From: Rotaria socialis
Lineage: Eukaryota; Rotifera; Eurotatoria; Philodinida; Philodinidae
Direction of reading: 5' to 3'
Assembly (NCBI GenBank): GCA_905331475.1
Contig: CAJNYU010000499.1
Location: 19,300-83,299, forward strand
Length of the DNA stretch: 64,000 bases
The stretch's first letter is position 1. Each line of letters begins with the position of its first letter. The notes under the pieces were generated by a model. That model was not told where the DNA came from. It saw nothing but the letters and a program-made list of their open reading frames with translations, and did no database searches. Below are positions 35,681 through 48,824 of this stretch, piece after piece. The position numbers were made by a program, and so were the translations under genes.

Positions 35681-36877
35681 ATGGCAAGTGCGACTAATAG
35701 ATCTCGTAAGCGTATCAAACTATCAAATAACTCACTTGAACAAGAATCAGTCCCGGTTGAGAACACGGTCAATAAAATTTCATCAAGTAAGTAAAGAGCC
35801 ACAGATCATCGTAATACATCTACTTAGACTTAAATATTTCCCTATAATCAACCAAAATCTTACACTCTTAACAGAGCTTTTATGTGAACCGACAGCAATA
35901 ATAGATGTAATAACATATGAAAAATTATTGATAGATACTGCTTTTTTGAAGGATCGCCATGCTTACCAAATATTGATGTGGAGGCAAAGTGGTCGCCCAA
36001 TGGTATAACTGTAGCAGGAGGCAATGGCCCTGGAAAGGCCATCAATCAATTACATCATCCATGGGATCTGGACGTAGATGATGATCAAGCTATTTATGTA
36101 GCTGAATATTCAAATCATCGCATTATGAAATGGACGTGTGGTGCCGTGCAAGGAGAAGTCGTCGCTGGTGACAATAGACAAGGAAATCGAAATAATCAAT
36201 TGAATGGCCCAGCAAACGTAATTGTCGATAAATATAATGATGCTATTTTCATTTGCGAGCAAGGAAATAGGCGCGTCGTTCGATGGCCACTTCATAATGG
36301 CAAACAGGGAGAAACAATTATTTCAGATATTAATTGTTGGGGTTTAGCCGTCGATCGTGATGGATATCTTTACGCTTCTGATTATAAAACGCATGAGGTA
36401 AAGCGGTGGCATTCAGGGGAAACTTTAACTACCGTGATAGCGGGTGGTAATGGAAAGGGTAATCGTCTCGATCAATTTAATTTTCCTGCTCATTTATTTG
36501 TCGATCTGGATTATTCACTGTACGTATCAGATATCGGCAATCATCGTTTGATGAAATGGACACAAGGTGCCAAAGAAGGTATTGTTATCGCCGGTAATGG
36601 AAGTGAAGGAACAAATCTAACACAATTATCCTATCCTGCTGGAATAGCTGTTGACAGTTCAGGTACTGTCTATGTTGTAGATTCACATAATCATCGGATA
36701 ATGCGTTGGTTACAAGGAGCAAAAGAAGGTAGTGTCGTTATTGGTGACTATGGGCAAGGAGCAGAAACAAATCAATTGAATGGTCCTCTGGGCTTGTCAT
36801 TCGATCGGCAAGGTCATATTTATGTAGTTGATAATCTTAATCACAGAATACAAAAATTTCATATAGAATCAATTTGA
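35681..36877 (+). CDS. NHL-repeat beta-propeller protein
   Basis: Exons 35681-35786 and 35952-36877 (158 nt phase-1 intron) give 343 residues. The ~40-residue N-terminus is hydrophilic (ATNRSRKRIKLSNNS). The rest is a six-bladed-type NHL propeller in which each ~50-residue blade ends in a YV-x-E/D-x4-NHR motif (IYVAEYSNHRIMKW, LYVSDIGNHRLMKW, VYVVDSHNHRIMRW, IYVVDNLNHRIQKF), with linkers of the GG/DNG-x-G-x2-x-NQL type. NHL propellers mediate protein or RNA binding, and rotifers have large families of such proteins. No RING, B-box or signal peptide is present. Reading 35652-36008 straight through gives a different frame and no NHL start, so the intron is needed. Confidence 0.85.
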
Positions 36878-37200
36878 ATTTTTGCAACCCATCTACGATG
36901 TTGTTTCATTTTCTTTTGAATGTGTTCTTTTTACTAAAGTAATCATCGTGTCTAAAAAATTCAGAAAAAAAACCTTGAAATCCGTTCTATGTTATTGATT
37001 CTTCTGAAAATAGTTCATTTCATGTGCAATTCGAAGATTTTGAAGAAAAATAAAAGTTGCTCGACAGAATAATATGTGATTACTGTTTTTTCATGAGTGA
37101 CACATGGACCAGTGATTAGAAATGTCATCTGAATTAATATTAAAACAATAAAGAACAAAAAGATAAAATTAGTCCCATTGATTGGTAACAATTTGATGTA
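36878..37200. other. Short spacer between convergent genes
   Basis: 323 nt between the NHL gene stop and the stop of the minus-strand ART gene; should hold both 3' UTRs. Nothing else seen. Confidence 0.4.
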
Positions 37201-37956
37201 TCATGGTGATGTAATTTCTACCATTTTAATAATATAAAATTCATCGCCTGTATTCAGAGAAGAATGGACTTGAAACTGTGTACCAGGTAATAGTAGAATT
37301 TCATCGTCAGTACAGTTGAATGAATGTTTACTAATATCTTTGCCTGAGCTACATTCGATACTAAACAAAGTTCTTGTACCGGTATTGATAAAACCATGTT
37401 CATCGTCAAGCGTTTTAAATTTCTCTGTGCAACTCATGAATTTCGATAGAACAAACACAAACTCGGCAGGATATTGCGCTAGCATATTTGCATTAACTCC
37501 TCGATGAACAGTACAACGTTTAGAGTTGATTTTTGACAATCCATCGAAAAGAAGTTTCAAATATAGAAACCACGGTTTCAGTTGTTGTTCACTGTTTGAT
37601 CGCAATGCTTCATTCAGAAAGTAACGAAATGAATTTTCTCTTGCCAATGAGTTCATATTGAGAAGCATAATAGAAGCTGATTGGTCAGATGTAAGGTTAT
37701 CGCCAGGTTTTCTACAATTCATCTTTGCTGTACAAACCATATCTTTAATATCAGGAATAATATTTTGAAGTGTCAGAGTAGCATCTTCAAGAGAAACTAA
37801 TGGCATATTTCTATAGCCTTGTAGTAGAGATATTGATTCTGCAGTTGTAGCATCAAACATGGAAGACTGACTCATTGTGATGATTGGTTCAGGAGTTCGA
37901 TCTGAAAATAATATCCATCGCAAAATTATTTCAGAAAAAATATTGTCCAAAAACAT
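37201..37956 (-). CDS. Rotifer-type ADP-ribosyltransferase (ART) catalytic domain
   Basis: One open frame of ~250 residues. It contains SISLLQGYRNMPLVSLEDA, LKPWFLYLKLLF, CTVHRGVNANM (with the NAD-binding Arg), FMSCTEKF (position of the S-x-S motif), GTRTLFSIECSSGKDI and DDEILLLPGTQFQV (acidic catalytic motif). These are the landmarks of arginine-type mono-ADP-ribosyltransferases as they occur in bdelloids. The usual Trp-rich stretch before the S-x-S motif is altered here. The displayed ATG (37956) probably lies in an intron: acceptor ttttcag at 37902 precedes the conserved TPEPIITMSQSS. The true start may be an upstream exon whose phase I could not match. The upstream N-terminal part looks decayed, so this copy may be a pseudogene with an intact last exon. 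Confidence 0.7.
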   Translation of the reverse strand: MFLDNIFSEIILRWILFSDRTPEPIITMSQSSMFDATTAESISLLQGYRNMPLVSLEDATLTLQNIIPDIKDMVCTAKMNCRKPGDNLTSDQSASIMLLNMNSLARENSFRYFLNEALRSNSEQQLKPWFLYLKLLFDGLSKINSKRCTVHRGVNANMLAQYPAEFVFVLSKFMSCTEKFKTLDDEHGFINTGTRTLFSIECSSGKDISKHSFNCTDDEILLLPGTQFQVHSSLNTGDEFYIIKMVEITSP

Positions 37957-38056
37957 TTTTTTAATTGCTCACAAAATGGAGAAACCTTTCAATTACTTGC
38001 CGCTGCGATTCAAGCCGACGAACTTCAGATTCACGTTTGGATCAATATTTTAAAAA

Positions 38057-39315
38057 CTATGCAATATGTTCAAAAAAAATATTTAAATTTCCAACTAGAT
38101 AGAATAAGAGCATTGCTGTCACCCATGGCAACAATGTAGTTAATCGATCTATGAAAGCCTGTAAAGGGATAATGTATGTTTTGCGCGATCGGAAATGAAG
38201 GAACTGGGAAAAAATTTCTTTAGAAGAATGTAAACAAGAAATAATAGAAAATTTCCCCGCGGAACTGTAGTACAGCCATTTATTCAATCTAAACTCGCAT
38301 ATAAACCCTTTAAATTTACTTCAAGCGGTAAAGTCAACATTACGCCAGTCACACGCCATAATAATTCTCACATCCATTTATAATAAATTTTTATTCTACT
38401 TTTGCATTTTATAGTTCTTTACCAGATACTTGCAATTGATGCTTATACTTCCTTAACATTGTCAAATGTACATAGCGTTTTGAATCCAATATTCGCGTCT
38501 CTTCGTATTGACTCTTCTATTTCGAGTTAGACTATTATTTGCATACATAAATTCATCTGATAAAGCGCTTTCATACTGCCTAGCCGGTGTCTCTTTCGTC
38601 TATTTTATTTGTTGTCGTACTCACCGTATGTTTGGCATAGTAGAATGGCGGAAAGAAAAAGGTAAAAACTGCATCGTACTACGACACATTTCAATTTATA
38701 TACTCATCTTACACTCTAAGGGCAACTATTTTCCGATAAATGTTTTCAAAAACAAAACTACCTTATTCCGTAGCACTCCTATTTTTAGGCGATATTAGTT
38801 TAGGTCGATTCAAGTCGACTGGTCTTGCCTCTCACGAGGTAAATCAGTGCTCATTTCTGGTAGTGTTTCTTCTGACTGTAACAAAATATCCCACTGATAG
38901 AATAGCATAGACAAGTGGTTCATTTTTAACAATTTTCTTTTTTATCTATAAAAAATAAAGAATTATAACGAAATATAAAGTCTTCATTGACCTTGTAAAA
39001 ATTTCGGATCCATTCTTCATGTTCGACTTTGTTCATGCAATAAATAAACATGGCGTTGATCTGGGGAAGTTCATGGATATGTGATAGTATTTACCGACAA
39101 CGTAGACCACTGACAATAAGAATAATTGTTTCATTCGTAACAGAACGAATATATTCTTGAAAACTAGTTTCCTCAGTGAAGGTTTGAGCAACATCGACGT
39201 TGGCGTATAGCTCTTGCAGACTATCTAAGTTTTCCTCTTCGAGAGCATATGAATCGAACCAAGTAATTATAAATTTACTGCTAGAATGGATATTCGACGT
39301 CAAAGATCTTTCCAT
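38057..39315 (-). pseudogene. Decayed N-terminal part of an ART-family gene
   Basis: 39315-39091 encodes KFIITWFDSYALEEENLDSL and ends LIVSGLRC before a TAA at 39091-39093. The same frame continues with IHELPQINAMFIYCMNK and EHEEW down to ~39000, matching the N-terminal domain of rotifer ART proteins. The stop is therefore an in-frame nonsense codon, since no acceptor follows it. Between 38950 and 38290 coding signal is lost. 38287-38057 encodes a hydrophobic segment (TLLPWVTAMLLFYLVG) that ends in stops. Same strand and order as the ART domain at 37201-37956 suggest one decaying gene across 37.2-39.3 kb. Confidence 0.6.
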
Positions 39316-40163
39316 TTTTTCGGACCAATTTCTTACCAGTAATTTGTATTGCTACCTGAAACTAAATAAATATTGGTGTATCAGAACGAGCATTTTAAAT
39401 TGTTTGTTGGTTTTCTTGCTTCCCGTGTTTATTATTATTATAAATATTAATGAAATTAAGCTGATTTCGCGTACTTGGGGTATTACCTTATCGTTATAAA
39501 ATAAAAATGAAGATGAAATAAATACTAAAGCATTATTTTTCTTTGAGAAAGTCCTGTTAAATTATTATCAAGTAGCTCGTAAAAACATTTGATACTGGAG
39601 ACAACATAGTCTGTAGAAGAATGCATGAGCCATTTGTTTTCATTTATCAACTTCATTTTTTAATAATATCAAATATCGGAGTGATATCGCTGATTCGGAG
39701 TCATATCGAATAAAACTTACTGTTTTTATACTTATGATATAGAAAAAGCTCTTTTCTTGATTTCACTCTTATCGTTGATCGTAAAACATTTAGTTATCAG
39801 TATTTTATAGGTATAAAAAATTTATTTATCGCTATTCTATAATCATAGAGATTCTATTTATAACTTATTTATTTCTTAAAGTAAACATAATCAACAGTTT
39901 TTCTGCTTTGAATCTGATACAGTCAACCAACAATCAAAAATTCATCTTGGCTTTTATTTTCAACTTTTCCTTTCTTTGCTTCATTCTGTTCTTTTTTGCA
40001 TCCTAAATTCGCATCAAACAGGCCGAGAACATGCTTCTCTGTATGCACTATACTACATGTAAAATTTTCCATATATTGTTGGAAGTTTTGTCTTCACTTG
40101 TAGAATTGTGAAAAAGCACAAGACGAAAGCTTCTTCATTCAGATTCTAGGTTGAAAAGGGACT
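39316..40163. other. Intergenic between divergent loci
   Basis: About 0.85 kb of AT-rich DNA upstream of both the ART relic and the helicase gene. No gene or clear motif seen. Confidence 0.4.
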
Positions 40164-43100
40164 ATGTCTAACAGAACATCAGCCACATGCAAAACTGGAG
40201 CAAACTATGAGCAAGACGATGACGGTCAGTATACACGCATCGAGTACAAGGGAAAAATCTGTCTTGCGTTTCTTTAGCATCAAACACAGATCAGCAGAAG
40301 CCGCCCTTTGTAGTACGTGATCGGTACTTTCCAACAAAGACGCCACGTCCTAGTAGAAAAGACGATATGCCATTAAATCAGTCAAGATGTTCACAACGTT
40401 CTTTAAGCAATCTTTCTCGTATTTTACCGGCAACTAATGTGGATTGTGTAATTTCGAGAGGTAAGTGATCAAAGTTCTTCGATAATGGCAATTACTAAAA
40501 GCGCTCATCGTCAGGTAATGTGAATATAAAAAATAATCAGCGATCAAACTCACAAACAAAACGCCCACGTTCGAATTCAAGGGTCAAGTCTTCCAAAGCT
40601 ATGGGATTTAATTGTATAGGTTCCAAATCTACTATTGAGCAACTGAAAGAAAAAATCAGGGGTTTATATGACGTACGTACCAATCTCTCTAGAAAAAAGT
40701 GCAACATTTTTTCTATTTATTTTGATTGAACGCATAATTTGCCATTTTTTTTTATAGAAAGACATACCCGAAGCACGCAATAATCATGAGTTTCTCATTG
40801 TCGAACAAAACGCATTAATTGAACAGCTTGATGAAGATGATGATAGGAGACCTATCTGTGAGGCATTGCTCAAGGAGCTCAAAGAACAATTGAATGCATT
40901 CAACGCAATTGTATCAAGTTTCTCAACATGTAACACATCGAATTTATCCGAAGTCCAACATCATTGGAATATTTTGAATCGCGAAATTACACGACTTGAA
41001 CTTCATTTACCCATTTACGCGCGACATCTAGATTTGATTGATCCAAATATTTATGGGCGTGTTCTTATACTAAAAGCAGATACCGGGTCTGGCAAGAGTA
41101 CACAACTAGTTCAATATTTAGCTGATGCCTTGTTGGCAACACAAGGTTTTTTTTTAAGCTTTCGTCATTTTCGTGTGTTGTTTCATTTAAATTTTAGGAC
41201 AAATTATTTGTACTCAACCTCGACGTTTAGCTGCACGAGCATTGGCTTCTCGAGTTGCTGAAGAGTTCGGATGTAAATTAGGCGAAGAGGTAATATATCA
41301 ATTGCTAGTTGATTCCGACTTGTAAACATATGTAGTTAACAGTTGTGAACAAGTCTTAGTTTATTGGTATATGTCTAGGTTGGCCTTCATATTGGCGTTA
41401 GCCGTGCACTAGTATCAGCCCGAACTCGAATTCGCTTTGTAACTGAAGCCGTTTTATTAAATGAATATTACAATGATCCTATGTTGACAGCCTATTCGGT
41501 AGTCATAATCGATGAAGCTCACGAACGAAGAATCGATACAGATTTACTCTTAGGCGCGATGAAAATATGTTTGAAACAACGCAAAGATATTAGGGTAAGT
41601 AAATTTAAGTTATATTGTTATTCAATATGCTTTTTGTATAAATCCACCAGTGAAAATATTAAGTATAAATTAAATCAGTTTCAAAGCTAAAATATAAATA
41701 CTATCAGTTTTCGATTAATTCTTGATAAAAATGAAGTTTATTTCTCTCTCTGTTATTTTAAAACAAGAAATTCTAACATATGTTATAAGTTGATCATTCG
41801 GAAAGTTTTCATTGAGACACGAAAATCTCAAAATAACTACAGAGTTTTACCACTGAAAAGCCTACAAAAACACGAAGCATCTGGTAAGGTTATTATGATA
41901 CGATGAATACTTTCTCTAATAGTGTAACTACTGAAGTTTCGAGAGAAATAAAAAAATTGAAATATTTCGCGTGATTTCTTTAGTTTTAATTTGTCCAAGT
42001 AGAATTTAAAATTTAAAGACTGCTCTGAAGTTTTCTCGCCTTATACTCATGATAAATTTGCAAAGCAAAGCATTTTCTATAGAAAGTTACTGATGCTTTT
42101 TTTCATAGTTGATCATCATGTCTGCTACTTTGGATGATAAACTATTATGCAACTATTACAATGATGCCTGCTTCATGAATATTCCCGGGCGAACTTTTCC
42201 AATAGAAGATGAATATGCGAGTGAAGATCCTGAAGATTATGTAGATGCAGCCATTAAAAAGACTTTTGAAATTCTTGCAAGTGAACAATCGGGAGATATT
42301 CTTGTCTTTCTCACAGGACCCGAAGAAATCTATCGTGCTATCAACCAAATCAGTTCAAATGTTAAACGCTACGGTTCGATTCTTCTCCTACCGTTGCATG
42401 GTAAATTAAATGAAGAGGAAATGAACTTAGTGTTTAAAGCATCTCCTAATAGAGAACGTAAAATCATATTTGCTACTAATGTGGCTGAAACATCCATAAC
42501 TATTGATGGAATTCGTCATGTGATTGACTCTGGTATGGTCAAAGAAATGATGTGGGATCCACAAAGCAAAACGCGAGCACTAAAAGTAGGCTATACTACG
42601 CAAAGTTCTGTCATGCAACGACGTGGCCGAGCTGGACGAACTGCTATAGGAAAAGTAAGTAATTAATTCGACTAGATTTTATCTTGTTTTTATATGAAAC
42701 ACATGTATAAGCAAAACAAAATAGATTAATGCAGTGGAGAGCAAGGCCGATATTCGTATCTTATGATTAGGGATGAATTATCTAGACATAGATGTTCATA
42801 AGTTGAAAATAGAATTTCATGAATACGAACATTTGTCACTCAAATATTTATCAAATGTCTGTACAATTAGTTGTAATATGGTTTTCATACTCCGTACAAT
42901 TTTACGACTTGATCGTGAATTTTTCTAGAAAAGAATAACGTAAGAACTGCTGTTGCCAGCGTTTACTATTTTCATATTGAACAAACAAGAAGTTTTGGAA
43001 TGTATAGAATCGAAATTTATTTTTCTGTGTCCTCCCAGATCATACCAGTGCATTTTCCTCTTGTTTCACATTTTAATCCCACAGGCATTGTGTCAACAGC

Positions 43101-46100
43101 TTTCTTTCAAATTATTTAGTGTTATCATTTGTACACAATCGATACTTATGAATCATTGGAAGTGTGTCCTCGAGCTGAAATTCTTTGTATTCGACCTAGT
43201 ATAGCTGTTCTCAAATTAAAATATCTTGGCATAGGGGATGATGTATCAGAATTCGATTGGTTGGAGCCACCTACTAGAGAGAGTATTCAAGATGCGGTCG
43301 ATAATCTGATGGCGCTGGGTGCTCTCGATCCGAAAACAAAAAAATTGACTGAAATCGGATGGACTATGGCAAAACTAGGTCTTGAGCCCATGCTTTCGGC
43401 CATGATTTTAACTGGAGAAAAATATAACTGCCTCAGTTATGTGCTAGCTCTTGCAGGTATGCTGCAAATCTCACAGAATGTGTGGTGGCGCGGTAAAGAT
43501 GACGAGTCGAAACAATTGGGAGAAGAAATACGAGCCCGGTTTGCTCAAGATTTGAATATCGGCGGTGATCATATAGCATTACTTCGTCTGTATCTTGAAT
43601 GGAATGCTTTGGGTGACGATAGAAGGAATAATGAAAAATGGTGTCGTGAGCATATGATTAACGGAAAAGCAATGAGGATGACAGATAATTTCATTCGAGA
43701 GATAGCATATCAAATGAAATGTAATTTTAAAATTGAGTTGACCAAGCTGAATGACGATCTAATTCAACGAATTTTGCGCTGTGTGTGTGCCGGCTTCTTT
43801 CAACAATTAGCCATAACCAATGGAAATCTTCGTGCTGGCTATAGACTGATAAATAAGTCTAGTAAGACATTTGCACGAGTACATCGATCGTCTACACTGA
43901 CATTCGTTGAAAAAACGCCAAAGTTTATAATCTATCATGATATACTTATCATCAATGAAACTACCTATTTGACGGCACTGTGTCCAATCGATTTCGATTG
44001 GCTAGATAAGTCTTGGTTAGCCACCATGCCGCAACTGACGCTTCAAACTGTTATCAAAAGTCACGTCTTTGAAAATCTTGGGCCAGCACTTTTGCTTTCA
44101 ATTGTCGGAAAGAAATGTCAACATAGACCATGGCTTGAAGAATCGTTCAATGTACTCCTTGATCCAAACTATGAACAATCACGAATTACAATATGGGGCG
44201 AACAGAGAATGCTTGCTAATGCACAACAACATCTCGAACGAATTATAGATCAAGAACGAGGAAAACTTCGTACTGAAGTAAAAGAATATCAAATTATTGG
44301 ATCGACCAGAATTTTACTGGGGGCAGGTGGTCAAACTGAACTGGTTCTGGTTAAAGACGAATATGTTAAAGTATTGCTTACTCGACTACCACCAAATGTC
44401 ACTGAAAAGCAAATTGAAGAAAAATGTCTTCCGTATGGCAAAGGTAAAACTATGAAAAACGATAAGTTCATTCAAATTTATGAGTATCGAAGAAGTAACC
44501 AAATTGTAAGCAGACATTCTTCGAGAATGTCAATCGATGAGCATTAGCTCAGTTACAAATTTAGCACATTAGCACTCTCAACAATTGTGCAGAACGCTCG
44601 TTGTCCTTTAATTAATTGTTGTCATAGGAAACTTAGAACAATTCTCTATGTCTGAATTTATTTATTTACAGTGCGAAATATTGTTATACTTCGAAGAAAC
44701 CAGAGTGGAAGTCTAGCTTCGGTCACTTTTTACTCATGTGACAGTGCTCGATCAGCAGTTACTAATTTGTCGCATCAAATATGGGATGGCAGAGAATTAA
44801 ACGCGAATCCTAGCCAAAAAAATGTGTCAATTCATACAGGAAGACAAAACTGTAAATTGAAAGTTCAATGGTTTATGACGAAATCTCAATGTTCGGCACG
44901 AGTACAATTCAGTCAACAGGAAGCAGCCTTTAAAGCTCTTGAATTCTTCGAAGAAACACGAAAATTTCGTTGTCGCATTGAACCAATTACAAGTAATCCA
45001 ACAATTAAATGTTCTTGCTCATTAGCGGTGCACACGGGTAAAGGCATGATATTTTTTCAAACTGCTGAACAAGCTCAGAAAGTAAGACGTCATAGATTTC
45101 ATTCATGAAAAACTTCTAATTTCTATCTTATAAGCAAAATAAAAGGTACGAATCAATACTCATCTGTATCTTTGATATCATTCTATTCATAGAATAAAAG
45201 ATTTTTCCAAAAAAATATTATAATGCTGCATTGGAATCAGCAGCATTAGAAGTCTAGCTTAGTTCGATTCTGATCTAGCCAATTGAGATGAGACAATTTG
45301 AAATAAAAATTTTGAATCAGAAACAAATACTTACATTAATCTAAGTTGCGACGCTGAAAACACAACATAGCAACATGATGAAACAACTAATGAATCCGTC
45401 TTCGTCTCTTCTGTTTTTTATCATAATTTATCTCACATTTCCATTCATTTTAGGTACTTAAATGTGATAATTCATCTCCGTTTCATCTCCGAAGAAATCC
45501 CAAAGATGATTTATCTCTATGGATAGAAAACGTACCGGCAAATCTGGATGAATATGATTTAAAAAACAGTTTCATTAATATTACTGGAGTGACGTTGCAG
45601 CGAGGTTTCCGCAGAATAGCACTTGCACAACTCAGTGTAATTGAAGATGAACTTCGTCGACTGTTCAATTCATATCGATCGTTTCAACGTGAATTAGTCG
45701 CTGTTATGCCACAATCTAAAAAGGGTGTGCTAGAAGCGTATGTTCAATTTACTGATGAACGAGATATGCAGACCGCTATTGAGAACCTGAACAACAAGCC
45801 AAATTTAATTGGTTCAGGCAAATTGAGACTTTCAGTTTACAAATATCAGTTTCCAAAGAAGCCGACTAAAGTGGCGGATAAATCAGCATTTCTTATCAAG
45901 CTCTACCAGTTAAAAGCTGACATTGACGAAGAAGTTCTCATTCAAGATCTCAATCAGCATCGTTTGGGTGATTACATAATAGATGTTAATGTTTTTCGCG
46001 AATCATTACCAAAATATCCATCTCGAGACGCATCAGAAACTAGGTCTGAAGAAGATGAAATTAACCTGATTAAGCTGCAATCTCTATTCAGTGATCGTAG

Positions 46101-48149
46101 AAAGTTTCGTTCTGCGCCGGATATTCAAATTCGTCCAGCTACAAACGATGGTCGCGTTGTGGCATTCGTTCTGTTTGATCATCCTAGTGATGTTATAACG
46201 GCTATGCACATGTATGAAACACCAGACGATCCTAACCTTTTGAAATTTGGCGATTATAAAATGCGGTTAATACCAATAATTGATCATACCATTGAGCTTA
46301 ATGCAGCGCTAACTCGCGCTATACCAAAACAAATTGAGCACGCCATTGAAACGATTAAACGCGACCCGATATTATCAAACATAGCTTTAATTAAAAAGAT
46401 CCCGCTAAAGAATCAACAAGAGATTACCCGAATTTCAATTAAAGGAGCCAGCATTCAAAAAATTTATAAAGCTCGTGCCATCTTCGAAGAATTGATGAAA
46501 GGTCTAATATTCAAATTTGCAGAGCCTTCATGGGTCAGTATTCTATCATCATCATCATCGTCGATTTTAATCCAGCTACCTTTCTCCTCCTTGCAGAAAT
46601 ATATAGTTGCTAGTTGTTCCCAAAAACGGAAATTTCTGTAAAAGAAGAACTCAATTAATTTACATCGATAAGATTAGTTCAGACTCTAGACATAGCTATT
46701 GTCTGCCAAAAGAATTTATCTATTGATAATAAATATGATCATAATATTTTAGGTTTCAGTTATTTTTGATGTAACGGGTAAAACGTTTCTACAGAAGGTT
46801 CAGGACCGCACCGGTACATATATTTGGTGGGACTGGAGGTCGACATTCTTGAGAATTTTCGGTAACGACCAAGCCAGTAACAAAGCCTATCAAGAGATTA
46901 ATGATTACATTCACGAGACACTTGATCAAAACAAGTATTCAGTTCCTATTCGTATTCCAGAAGGTTTGTAATAAAAATAGCTGTATTATCTATCTGATAC
47001 CTTAATATCCTCACTATTTAAGGTTGCATCCGTCAATCTATTGAGCAATCAAGCGAACTCCGTCGTATGGGCAATGAAGAAGTTAAAGTTACTATTGATG
47101 TATTAAAGCGTCTCATTATTATCAATGGAGATAAAAATAAAGTACTCGAATGTGAGCGAAAAATAAAAGATCGGCTTGGCAGTTATTTACCAGAATATGT
47201 TCATACTACTACTACTGCTGCTGATTTTCAACATTTGGCGATACCAACCAATGAAGAACGTGTATGCTCTATCTGTTTATCTGGCTTCAAGTCGCCATAC
47301 TACTTACAACCATGTGGGCATACGTTTTGTCGATTATGCTTACAAAATTATTTTGAAAACATTTATAACACAGATGCTTTGCATTTATGTTGCCCATTAG
47401 ACACGTGCAAAGTGGAATGTGTCATTCAGGACATTGAAGCTATACTTGGCTTTGAAAAAATGTCTTGTCTAGCTAAGATTGCTTTTCAAATTTATATTGG
47501 TCGCCAAGAAAGTGATCTCAGTCAGTGTATTGGGAACAATTGTGATCAGGTACAATGATTTTCCTCATTGAAAAATAATTTGAAATCATCCTCAACGTTG
47601 CCTAGCAAAGTAAAACCGTTTCGGATCCCATTTAGAACCACTCAACTGGTAATCCGTAAAAATAGAGTGGCATGTAAATTTTGATGTAATAAGAAAAAAA
47701 ATCCACGTTCTCAAAATTCATTACCTTTGAAATGTTTTATAAAATTAATTTTCGAAATGTATCCAATAGTATTCGAGGGTTGACAACTAGCAATTGCTGA
47801 TTTTCAGAGATGTTATCAATACTAGTACGAAAAGTTCTCAGGAAAATGAAAATGCGTGCAAAAGCAGAAAATATTACGAATATTATATTTTATTTTAGCA
47901 CCCATTACATGGTCCGGAAACCTAGTTAATCTAAATTTTCTAGAAAACTATTCCTAGCAGAATGTCTTCTTCTTTTTTTTTCTTCAGGTATATCGCCCAT
48001 CACAATATTCCTCGAGTTATCACTGTGATCAATGTAACGAAAACTATTGCATACCATGTAAAGTTGAATATCATTTTGGTATGACCTGTACACAATATAA
48101 ACAACCTGAGCGCGAACTAAATCAAAAATTTCTCTCGACTAACAATTGA
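40164..48149 (+). CDS. DEAH-box RNA helicase with RRM-like and RING-IBR modules
   Basis: Thirteen exons (40164-40224, 40278-40460, 40515-40672, 40758-41145, 41198-41289, 41379-41594, 42109-42654, 43120-44443, 44672-45081, 45454-46533, 46753-46963, 47023-47549, 47988-48149) keep frame and give 1785 residues. The N-terminus is basic and Ser-rich. DExH motifs: ADTGSGKST (~241), [18 protein letters not shown] (~339), MSATL (~370), NVAETSITI and QRRGRAGRT (~535). Helicase-associated domains follow. RRM-like segments start near ~965 ([10 protein letters not shown]) and ~1149 ([10 protein letters not shown]). RING1 (CSIC...CGHTFC, ~1637) and an IBR (CIGNNC...CTQYKQ) end the protein. The order matches plant DEAH11/DEAH12 proteins. 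Those continue into RING2, the catalytic half of RBR ubiquitin ligases; here the stop comes ~14 residues after the IBR. Confidence 0.92.
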
Positions 48150-48824
48150 TTTAATTAATTTTGAAACATTATTATTAATCTCGAACATACACTTTGAAAA
48201 ATAAATTGACTGAGATGCAGCTGTTGTATAATAAACTTAGTTTAGGGATACTTATTAGGACAGGCTCGGAGTAGGTTCGCGCCTGTATGTAAATGAAGGG
48301 GTGTGGGTCTGAATGAGCATTGTAAAAGAAGTCACATCCACACCAAATAGAGATAACTCGCTAAAAAATATTTTGAAAATAATAGCATAAAATGAACCTA
48401 ACGTATTTATGTTATGATTGAGAAGCTCCATTTTTTTCTGTTTTGAATTCATTCACTTAGTTTAGAATGTGATAACATCACTTGTTCGACACAGAACGAT
48501 AAAAAACAACAACATAAAAGACCGATAACAACGGAGCGATACGTGTCTTAAATTGATAAAACTAAATTTTTAATGGATGAATTTTAAAACCACAGAAAAA
48601 TTCTTTTTTTTTAATGGGGCTTATCATAAATCGAGATCTATTAATTTCTTCGTAAGTATTGGAATACAGATAAATTTAAGATATTTTTTCGTATCTATGT
48701 TATCATCTTTGTACAAATATTTGCCTTGTATCTTCTCTTTGATTCATATTATTATAACCGTAGAGTTATCTTGTTGAAAATTGATTTTTCCTTATGTGTT
48801 TCTACTTGCAGAACAAATCTACAA
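48150..48824. other. Intergenic with a small telomere-like hairpin
   Basis: Separates the helicase from the glycosidase-like gene. A hairpin with gggtgtgggt against catccacacc lies at 48298-48344. The sequence ttgcag at 48806-48811, 13 nt before the next ATG, may be a 5' UTR or trans-splice acceptor. Confidence 0.45.
48298..48344. repeat. Hairpin with telomere-like repeats
   Basis: gggtgtgggt on the left pairs with catccacacc on the right around a ~25 nt loop. It is related to the larger hairpins at 54385, 55182 and 61991. Confidence 0.5.
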
